NCBI GenBank assembly: GCA_021789795.1
Contig: JAJYJA010000137.1
Location: 1-6,612 of the forward strand
Reading direction: 5' to 3'
Length of the DNA: 6,612 nt
Source: Deltaproteobacteria bacterium
GTDB lineage: Bacteria; Desulfobacterota; Desulfobulbia; Desulfobulbales; VMSU01
A program made the position numbers and the translations under genes. Every line of letters starts with the position of its first letter. The stretch's first letter is position 1. Under the pieces are notes generated by a model. That model worked only from the letters and a program-made list of their open reading frames with translations. It made no database searches and was not told the DNA's origin. Shown piece after piece: positions 1-5,053 of this stretch.

Positions 1-5
1 GCTAA

Positions 6-115
6 GCAAAAGGGCCGATATACAAGGCGCGGGGTGTGTTTGGCGAGTGAGGCCATACAGATGGTATGCCGAACGAGCCAAACCGCCACGCGCCGCAGTA
101 GATCGGTCTTTTTGC
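6..115. other. 110-nt imperfect foldback upstream of proS (structured RNA, terminator or small mobile-repeat relic)
   Basis: The sequence folds back on itself almost end to end. Positions 6-19 pair with 102-115 as a 14-bp stem with two G·U pairs. After an internal loop (20-25 / 95-101), 26-31 pairs with 89-94, 33-36 with 84-87 (one G·U), and 38-44 with 77-83 (7 bp, GTTTGGC/GCCAAAC). The tip is CATAC (54-58) with GTATG (64-68) around a 5-nt loop. Between 44 and 51 lie two tandem G·A mismatches of the sheared type (45-46 with 75-76, 49-50 with 71-72) flanking two Watson-Crick pairs. The closing 3' strand contains a T5 run (109-113), so on the + strand it could end transcription of an upstream gene outside the window. 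It could also be a leader RNA or a MITE-like repeat. The pairing is seen directly; the function is unknown. Confidence 0.6.
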
Positions 116-139
116 GACGCCATCAAGAATAACTTTAAC
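112..139 (+). promoter_or_regulatory. weak candidate sigma-70 promoter for proS
   Basis: A TTGCGA (112-117) is followed after 16 bp by TTTAAC (134-139), each four of six matches to the -35 and -10 consensus. It lies about 25 bp before the proS start codon, in the most A+T-rich part of the leader. The -35 overlaps the 3' foot of the foldback, so the hairpin and this promoter could not be independent. The match is poor and the call tentative; transcription may instead enter from upstream of the window. Confidence 0.2.
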
Positions 140-162
140 GATAAACGCCTCCCCATACCGTC

Positions 163-1863
163 ATGCTCTTCTCCCAACTTTTGATCCCCACCCTGAAGGA
201 AAGCCCGGCCGAGGCCGAGGTCATCAGCCACAAGCTCTTGATGCGGGCCGGCTTCATCCGCAAGCTGACCAGCGGCGTTTACTCCTACCTGCCGCTGGGG
301 CTGATGGCCCTGCGCAAGATCGAGCGCATCGTCCGCGAGGAGATGAACGCCGCCGGGGCCCAGGAGGTGCTCCTGCCCATGGTGCAGCCCGCCGACCTGT
401 GGGCCGAGTCCGGGCGGCTCAAGAAGTACGGCCCCGAGCTCTTGCGCTTCAGAGACCGCCACGACCGGGAGTCCTGCCTGGGGCCCACCCACGAGGAGGT
501 AATCACCGATCTGGTGCGCAACAACATCCACTCCTACCGGGGGCTGCCGGTCAACCTCTACCAGATCCAGACCAAGTTTCGGGACGAGATCAGGCCCCGC
601 TTCGGGCTGATGCGGGGCCGGGAGTTCATCATGAAGGACGCCTACAGCTTCGACGCCAGCTCTGATGCCGCCGACCGCTCCTACGAGGCGATGAAGTACG
701 CCTATCACCGCATCTTCACCCGCTGCGGCCTGCGTTTCCGGGCGGTGGAGGCGGACACCGGCACCATCGGCGGCAACTTCTCCCACGAGTTCATGGTCTT
801 GGCCGAGACCGGCGAGGACACCATCGTCATCTGCCGGAGCTGCTCCTACGCCGCCAACCTGGAGAAGGCGGCCTGCGCCGCCCCGGCCCCGGCCAGCGAC
901 GAGATGCAACCCGCAGCCAAGGTCGAGACCCCGGGCAAACGCAAGGTGGAGGCGGTGTGCGAGTTTCTGGGCATCGAGCCCTCGCGGCTGCTAAAGACCC
1001 TGATCTACCGGGCCGACGGCCAGCCGGTGGCGGTGCTGGTGCGCGGCGACCACGAGGTGCAGCCGGTGAAGCTCAAGAACGCCCTTAAGGCCAGCGAGGT
1101 GGAGCTGGCCACCGACGAGGAGTGCTTCGCGGCCACCGGCACCCCCACCGGCTATCTCGGCCCCCTGGGGCTCAAGATCCCGGTGATCGCCGACCAGGCG
1201 GTGCTGGGGATGCGAAACTTCGTCACCGGCGGGGGGGAGAAGAATTTCCACCTCACCAACGTCAACCTGGGCCGGGACTTCACCCCTGGTCAGGTCGCGG
1301 ACCTCCGCATGGTTACGCCCGGCGACCGCTGCCCGCTATGCGGCGGCGAGTTGGAGCTGACCCGCGGCATCGAGGTGGGCCACATCTTCAAGCTGGGCAT
1401 CGCCTACAGCGAGGCCTTAAACGCCCGTTTCCTGGACGCGGAGGGCGAGATGCGGCCCTTCATCATGGGTTGCTACGGCATCGGGGTCAGCCGGGTGCTG
1501 GCGGCGGCCATCGAGCAGAACCACGACCAGGACGGCATCGTCTTTCCCCTGCCCCTCGCCCCCTTTAAGGTGATCGTGGTCAACCTGGGCTTCGCGGACG
1601 AGGCGGTCGGCCAGGCGGCCCGCTCCCTGTACCAGGCCCTGCGCGAGAGCGGCATCGAGACGCTGCTCGACGACCGCGACGAGCGGCCTGGCAGCAAGTT
1701 CAAGGACGCCGACCTCCTGGGCATCCCCTTCCGGGTCACGGTGGGCAAGCGCTTTGCCTCGGGCGGTCTGGTGGAGATCCGGGAGCGGGCCAGCGGCAAG
1801 ATTACCGAACTCGCCCTGGCCGAGGCGGTGGAGCGCCTGGCCCGCCTCACGGCCACGGACTAG
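163..1863 (+). CDS. proS: prolyl-tRNA synthetase, bacterial type with editing insertion
   Basis: Cytoplasmic class II aminoacyl-tRNA synthetase that joins proline to tRNA(Pro) using ATP. At 566 residues it has the usual length of the bacterial form. Motif 1 lies at about 37-61, motif 2 at about 133-163 (YQIQTKFRDEIRPRFG then KDAYSF), and motif 3 at about 436-450 (GCYGIGVSRVLAAAIEQ). The YbaK-like editing insertion, which in this family hydrolyses mischarged Ala-tRNA(Pro), spans about 224-407. It keeps the lysine of LLKTLIYR (K278) and the FHLTNVNLGRD stretch. Two CxxC pairs (224/227 and 390/393) flank the insertion. The anticodon-binding domain is about 468-566. The start is fixed by family alignment (MLFSQLLIPTLKESPAEAEV) and by an in-frame stop at 142-144. 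No Shine-Dalgarno sequence precedes it. It is first in a probable operon with the nucleotidyltransferase and rel genes. Confidence 0.97.
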   Translation: MLFSQLLIPTLKESPAEAEVISHKLLMRAGFIRKLTSGVYSYLPLGLMALRKIERIVREEMNAAGAQEVLLPMVQPADLWAESGRLKKYGPELLRFRDRHDRESCLGPTHEEVITDLVRNNIHSYRGLPVNLYQIQTKFRDEIRPRFGLMRGREFIMKDAYSFDASSDAADRSYEAMKYAYHRIFTRCGLRFRAVEADTGTIGGNFSHEFMVLAETGEDTIVICRSCSYAANLEKAACAAPAPASDEMQPAAKVETPGKRKVEAVCEFLGIEPSRLLKTLIYRADGQPVAVLVRGDHEVQPVKLKNALKASEVELATDEECFAATGTPTGYLGPLGLKIPVIADQAVLGMRNFVTGGGEKNFHLTNVNLGRDFTPGQVADLRMVTPGDRCPLCGGELELTRGIEVGHIFKLGIAYSEALNARFLDAEGEMRPFIMGCYGIGVSRVLAAAIEQNHDQDGIVFPLPLAPFKVIVVNLGFADEAVGQAARSLYQALRESGIETLLDDRDERPGSKFKDADLLGIPFRVTVGKRFASGGLVEIRERASGKITELALAEAVERLARLTATD

Positions 1864-1874
1864 GACCGGCCGCC

Positions 1875-2240
1875 ATGCTCTCCGAGGAACTTAAGGGGCA
1901 ACTGCTCCGCCGGCTGCTGACCCTTAGCCCCAGGAAAATCATCCTCTTCGGCTCCCATGCTTACGGCCAGCCGGGCAAGGACAGCGATATCGACCTGCTG
2001 GTGGTGACCAGCGATGATTTCCTGCCGGACAACTTCGCCGAGAAAAATGCCATCTACCTGCGGGTGGCGAACGTCATCCTTGATCTTGAAAAGCAATACC
2101 CCATCGATTTAATCGTGCACACTAAATCCATGCACGAAAAATTTATCAACTTGGACAGTATGTTCGCCAGAAACATAACCGCGACTGGCGAGGTGTTGTA
2201 TGAGGCCCCTGACCCCGCCCCCCGCCACCGCGTCCATTGA
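1875..2240 (+). CDS. small MNT-type nucleotidyltransferase, without adjacent HEPN partner
   Basis: A 121-residue protein of the minimal nucleotidyltransferase (DNA polymerase beta) superfamily. After a short helix it shows FGSHAYGQPGKDSDIDLLVV: G26-S27 of the GS signature and the metal-binding pair D38/D40. A third acidic residue, D78 in PIDLIVHT, completes the catalytic triad, so it looks active. In the family such proteins usually form two-gene modules with a HEPN RNase; the best-studied MNT antitoxins adenylylate the HEPN toxin. Here the partner's place is taken by rel, whose start lies inside this gene (41-bp overlap). A weak AGGA (1862-1865) overlaps the proS stop nine bases before the ATG, so translation may depend on coupling to proS. 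The second half (2041-2200) is about 44% GC against roughly 70% in a sampled stretch of proS, hinting at transfer. The proline- and arginine-rich tail (APDPAPRHRVH) is forced by overlap with rel. Substrate and role are not known. Confidence 0.85.
   Translation: MLSEELKGQLLRRLLTLSPRKIILFGSHAYGQPGKDSDIDLLVVTSDDFLPDNFAEKNAIYLRVANVILDLEKQYPIDLIVHTKSMHEKFINLDSMFARNITATGEVLYEAPDPAPRHRVH
2190..2193 (+). promoter_or_regulatory. ribosome binding site deciding the rel start
   Basis: GAGG six bases before the ATG at 2200, inside the end of the nucleotidyltransferase gene. An in-frame stop at 2176-2178 rules out an ATG, GTG or TTG start further upstream. The next in-frame ATG (2290) would remove the first helix of the HD domain. 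The overlap suggests translational coupling of the two genes. Confidence 0.6.
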
Positions 2241-4410
2241 CGAAATAATCGCCTTAACTGGTAAGTATCTACCTGAAAAATCAGGGGAGATGCTGCGCCG
2301 GGCCTTTGATCTGGCCTGCCAGGTCTATGCCGCCCATCCCCAGCGCCTGTCAGGCGACCCCTACATCTCCCACCCGCTGGCGGTGGCCAGGATCCTGGCC
2401 ACCATGCGGCTCGACCTGCCCACGGTGATCTCCGGCTTGCTGCACAAGGCCCTGCGCGGCAAGAATCCGACCAGCGTCGCCGAGCTGACCGAGCTGTTCG
2501 GCCCCGAGGTGGCCCGGATCGTCAGCGGCGCCACCAAGATCGGCGACCTCCAGTTTCAGAGCCAGTTGGACTACAAGGCCGAGAACGTCAAGAAGCTGCT
2601 GCTCGCCATGTCCGCCGACATCCGGGTGCTCCTGGTCAAGCTGGCCGACCACCTGCACGACATGCAGACCGCCACCTTCGTGGAGCCGGCCCGGCAGCGG
2701 GAGCTGGCCCAGGACACCCGCGACCTCTACGCCCCCCTGGCCAGCCGCCTGGGCATCGACTGGATCAAGCGCGAGCTGGAAGACCTGTCGTTTCAGTACC
2801 TGAACCCCGAGGAGTACGCCGCCCTCTCCTCCCAGATCGAGATGTCCCTGGCGGAGCGCCAGGCCTTTGTCGATCAGATCAAGCGCACCCTGTCCGAGAA
2901 GCTGCACCAAAACGGCATCCACGACTTCGTCCTCCTGGGCCGGCCCAAGCACCTCTACAGCATCTACCGCAAACTGATCGCCCAGAATATCTCCATCGAC
3001 AAGGTGTACGACAAGGTAGCCTTCCGGGTCATCGTCCAGACGGTGGGCGAATGCTACGAGGTCATGGGCATCGTCCATACCCTGTGGAAGTCGATCCCCA
3101 GCCGGTTCAAGGACTTCATCAGCAGCCCCAAGGCCAACCTCTACCAGTCGCTGCACACCTCGGTGATCGGGCCGCACGGCGACTTCATGGAGATCCAGAT
3201 CCGCACCCGGGAGATGGACGAGCTGGCCAACGACGGCATCGCCGCCCACTGGGCCTACAAGGAGGGCTCCGCCATCTCCCCCAGGGACGCCCGGCTGTTC
3301 CACTGGCTCAAGCAACTGGTGCAGAACCTCCAGGAGGTGGACGACTCCCAGGAGTTCCTGGAGGCGGTGAAGGTGGAGCTGGATCACGCCGAGGTTTACG
3401 TCCTGACCCCCAACGGCGACGTCAAGGAACTGCCCACCGGCAGCACCCCGCTCGACTTCGCCTACAGCATCCACACCCAGATCGGCCACCACTGCACCGG
3501 GGCCAAGATCAACGGCCGCCTGGTGCCCCTGCGGCACGAGCTGCAACACGGCGACGTGGTGGAGGTCATCACCTCCCCCGGCCAGCATCCCAATCAGGGC
3601 TGGCTGGCCCTGGTCAAGACCAGCCGGGCGAGAAACCGTATCCGGCACTGGCTGAACCAGGAGGAGCAGGAGCGGTTTCTGGAGTCGGGCCGGGAGATCT
3701 GGGAGCGAGAGCTGAGACGGCGCAACCTGAGCCTGAAGCGGCTAATCAAGACCGACGCCGTCAGGGAGTTGATCAGGAAGCTGGGCGGCAACGCCCTGGA
3801 AGACCTGCTGCGCAAGACCGGCAGCGGTAAGATCACCCCTCAGGCGATTGACGAGGCGTTGAAGCCCTTGGCGCTGGTGGAGGAAAAGGCCCGGGAACCG
3901 GAAGGGGGGGGAGAGGCCGTACCGACGGGTCTGCCGATCAAGCTCAAACCGGGCCGGCCACGCAAGACGGGCCAGAGCCCGGTGGTGATCGACGGGGTGG
4001 ACAACGTGCTGGTCAAGATCAGCAACTGCTGCCTGCCCATGCCCGGCGACGCCATCGGCGGCTTCATCACCGCCGGCCGGGGGGTGTCGGTGCACAAGGC
4101 AGATTGCCGCAACCTGGTTAATGCCGACCCCAACCGGCGGGTGCCGGTGCGCTGGAACAGCGCCGAGGGCGGCGGCCACAAGGCCAAGGTCAGGGTGCTG
4201 GCCCGCGACGGCAAGGGGCTCCTAGCCGCAATCTGCAACCAGATCGTGGCCGAGGACGCCTATATCCTGGACGCGCAAGCGCACTCGTCCCCGGCGGTCG
4301 TTGGGGCGACAATCAATCTGGTGCTGGAGGTGACCGACCGGGAACATCTGGCGGTCATCATCCAGCGGCTGATGGGCGTGCGGGGGGTGCTGGAGGCGAG
4401 ACGGGTATGA
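2200..4410 (+). CDS. rel: RelA/SpoT-family (p)ppGpp synthetase with degenerate hydrolase domain
   Basis: A 736-residue long Rel protein that makes the stringent-response alarmone (p)ppGpp from ATP and GDP/GTP, normally on stalled ribosomes. The N-terminal HD domain (about 30-190) keeps R49, H58, H82 and D150. However, the family's HDxxED is here H82-K-A-L-R-G87, and the Asn of LADRLHNM is D154, so pyrophosphohydrolase activity is probably lost. The synthetase domain (about 240-355) is intact: GRPKHLYSIYRK with R248, YD at 270-271, RFKD at 302-305, PKANLYQSLHT at 310-320, and E331 of EIQIRT. TGS (about 396-457), helical, zinc-finger (CC 610-611, H632, C636) and ACT (about 660-736) domains follow, so ribosome regulation should be kept. 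RxKD is the form typical of bifunctional Rel proteins, whereas E. coli RelA has ExDD. Last gene of the probable proS operon. Family certain; monofunctionality inferred. Confidence 0.95.
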   Translation: MRPLTPPPATASIDEIIALTGKYLPEKSGEMLRRAFDLACQVYAAHPQRLSGDPYISHPLAVARILATMRLDLPTVISGLLHKALRGKNPTSVAELTELFGPEVARIVSGATKIGDLQFQSQLDYKAENVKKLLLAMSADIRVLLVKLADHLHDMQTATFVEPARQRELAQDTRDLYAPLASRLGIDWIKRELEDLSFQYLNPEEYAALSSQIEMSLAERQAFVDQIKRTLSEKLHQNGIHDFVLLGRPKHLYSIYRKLIAQNISIDKVYDKVAFRVIVQTVGECYEVMGIVHTLWKSIPSRFKDFISSPKANLYQSLHTSVIGPHGDFMEIQIRTREMDELANDGIAAHWAYKEGSAISPRDARLFHWLKQLVQNLQEVDDSQEFLEAVKVELDHAEVYVLTPNGDVKELPTGSTPLDFAYSIHTQIGHHCTGAKINGRLVPLRHELQHGDVVEVITSPGQHPNQGWLALVKTSRARNRIRHWLNQEEQERFLESGREIWERELRRRNLSLKRLIKTDAVRELIRKLGGNALEDLLRKTGSGKITPQAIDEALKPLALVEEKAREPEGGGEAVPTGLPIKLKPGRPRKTGQSPVVIDGVDNVLVKISNCCLPMPGDAIGGFITAGRGVSVHKADCRNLVNADPNRRVPVRWNSAEGGGHKAKVRVLARDGKGLLAAICNQIVAEDAYILDAQAHSSPAVVGATINLVLEVTDREHLAVIIQRLMGVRGVLEARRV

Positions 4411-4414
4411 CGGT

Positions 4415-4517
4415 TAGGAGCCGTGCATAAACAACTTGGACAATTTCCCCCCTACTCTTACGGCTCCTTATGCCGTCGCCGTGAGGTTGATAGCCCAGGT
4501 TGTTTCCACTCGACGGC
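4415..4517. terminator. convergent rel/rpmB spacer with several competing dyads, possible two-way terminator
   Basis: rel ends at 4410 and rpmB, on the other strand, at 4518, so this stretch must end both transcripts. Several pairings compete: AGGAGCCGT (4416-4424) with ACGGCTCCT (4460-4468); AAACAACTTGG (4429-4439) with CCAGGTTGTTT (4495-4505, one G·U); GCCGTCG (4472-4478) with CGACGGC (4511-4517); and ACGGC (4460-4464) with GCCGT (4472-4476). None is followed by a clear T run on either strand, so a classical intrinsic terminator is not shown. Rho-dependent ending, or the remnant of a repeat element, is equally possible. Confidence 0.3.
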
Positions 4518-4721
4518 TTAGCGCTTGACCAGGGGCTTGACCACCGCCCCGGAACGGAGGCAGCGGGTGCAGACCCGGACGTGCCGGGCATTGCCGCCCT
4601 CGGTGGCCACCCGCACGGTTTGCAGGTTGGGCAGCCAGCGGCGGCGGGTCTTGTTGTTGGCGTGGCTGACGTTGTTGCCGGTGGACGGCTTCTTGCCGCA
4701 CAGTTCACACATCCTGGACAT
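4518..4721 (-). CDS. rpmB: 50S ribosomal protein L28, zinc-ribbon (C+) form
   Basis: A 67-residue protein of the large ribosomal subunit. It begins MSRMCELCGKKPSTGNNVSH, continues with the family's RRRWLPNLQTV stretch, and ends in VRVCTRCLRSGAVVKPLVKR. Two CxxC pairs (C5/C8 near the N terminus and CTRC near the C terminus) make this the zinc-binding C+ version; many bacteria replace it with a cysteine-free copy when zinc is short. The start at 4721 is chosen because AAGGAG lies six bases upstream and the family begins here. A longer frame to 4760 would add 13 non-conserved residues. It stands alone, without rpmG beside it, converges on rel, and has its own good promoter. Confidence 0.96.
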   Translation of the reverse strand: MSRMCELCGKKPSTGNNVSHANNKTRRRWLPNLQTVRVATEGGNARHVRVCTRCLRSGAVVKPLVKR

Positions 4722-4727
4722 GACTAG

Positions 4728-4733
4728 CTCCTT
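4728..4733 (-). promoter_or_regulatory. rpmB ribosome binding site
   Basis: AAGGAG on the minus strand, six bases before the ATG at 4721. It fixes the start at MSRM rather than at the longer in-frame ATG at 4760, which lies too close to the predicted -10 box to be a likely start. Confidence 0.85.
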
Positions 4734-4762
4734 ACGGTTTTGATTCCATGAAAAAATCAAAC

Positions 4763-4791
4763 TATATACCTACTCTGGGAGGGATTGGCAA
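4763..4791 (-). promoter_or_regulatory. sigma-70 promoter of rpmB
   Basis: Reading the minus strand, TTGCCA (4786-4791) is followed after exactly 17 bp by TATATA (4763-4768). Both are strong matches to consensus at ideal spacing. The start point would fall near 4755, giving a leader of roughly 35 nt with the AAGGAG site inside it. The inverted-repeat element at 4820-4916 lies about 30 bp upstream of the -35, so it does not break the core promoter. Confidence 0.7.
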
Positions 4792-4819
4792 GGATTTTCT
4801 GGCCTGAGTCCTGCCCGTA

Positions 4820-4916
4820 GCCCGTAGGATGGGTGCAACCCATCGCCAGCCCGTAGCCATGGCTGCCCATAGCAAACCATCGCCAGGCATTGATGGGTTG
4901 CACCCATCCTACGGGC
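4820..4916. repeat. 97-bp element with perfect 25-bp inverted ends (REP/MITE-like)
   Basis: Positions 4820-4844 and 4892-4916 are exact reverse complements over 25 bases (left arm begins GCCCGTAGGATGGGTGCAAC). The 47-bp middle contains AGCCATGGCT (4855-4864), a perfect 10-bp palindrome. CCCGTAG occurs three times (4814-4820, 4821-4827, 4850-4856), and CAACCCATCGCCAG (4836-4849) recurs with one change at 4873-4886. I recognise the GTAGGATGGGT...ACCCATC type of sequence as a recurrent intergenic repeat in many proteobacterial genomes, so a REP- or MITE-like element is likely. As RNA either strand would form a very stable hairpin. It lies between the divergent promoters of rpmB and the kinase and encodes no protein. 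Confidence 0.85.
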
Positions 4917-4932
4917 GCCGGCATTTTGCAGG

Positions 4933-4962
4933 TTGACATCCCCTGGCACTTTAGCCCATGAT
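4933..4962 (+). promoter_or_regulatory. candidate sigma-70 promoter of the heme sensor kinase
   Basis: A perfect -35 box TTGACA (4933-4938) is followed after 18 bp by CATGAT (4957-4962), four of six matches to the -10 consensus. It starts 16 bp after the end of the inverted-repeat element and would give a leader of about 85 nt. The -35 is convincing; the -10 is only fair. Confidence 0.45.
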
Positions 4963-5038
4963 AGATTGATACGCGGGTGAAATGGCCTGTCTTTCCATCC
5001 TGGGCCGGGCGACGGACGCCTATCATCCGCCCCGTCAT

Positions 5039-5043
5039 GGAGG
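5039..5043 (+). promoter_or_regulatory. ribosome binding site deciding the kinase start
   Basis: GGAGG ten bases before the ATG at 5054. The nearer upstream ATG at 5037 is in another frame and overlaps the site itself, so 5054 is the supported start. The spacing is slightly long. Confidence 0.6.
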
Positions 5044-5053
5044 ATACGGCCAG

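Larger units (their letters stand above)
4722..5053. other. 332-bp divergent intergenic region, no gene
   Basis: No believable coding frame is present. From left to right it holds the rpmB ribosome binding site, the rpmB promoter on the minus strand, the 97-bp inverted-repeat element, a candidate kinase promoter on the + strand, and a kinase leader of about 85 nt ending in a GGAGG site. An open frame crossing it on the minus strand is the shadow of the kinase gene. Apart from the repeat I see no operator-like dyad. Confidence 0.8.

Noticed and set aside
6..115. The proS-upstream hairpin as an integron attC site.
   Set aside because: It contains paired GTTTGGC/GCCAAAC, but in the wrong order for attC. 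The terminal RYYYAAC and GTTRRRY boxes are missing, and no integrase or cassette array is present.
1875..2240. The small nucleotidyltransferase as an antibiotic-modifying aminoglycoside nucleotidyltransferase.
   Set aside because: It shares the GS-DxD core but is far too short and lacks the C-terminal helical domain of those enzymes.
2350..3648. A 432-codon open frame on the minus strand, antisense to rel.
   Set aside because: Its translation is low-complexity (G, V, L, Q, H rich) with no motif. It is the expected shadow of a GC-rich gene with strong third-position bias; the + strand carries an unmistakable Rel protein.
4722..4760. A longer rpmB starting at the in-frame ATG at 4760.
   Set aside because: The extra 13 residues are not conserved, the strong AAGGAG site lies downstream of that ATG, and 4760 is only a few bases after the predicted -10 box.
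4944..4960. TGGCAC at 4944-4949 as the -24 box of a sigma-54 promoter for the kinase.
   Set aside because: The matching -12 TTGC element is absent at the required spacing, while an exact TTGACA -35 box lies just upstream.
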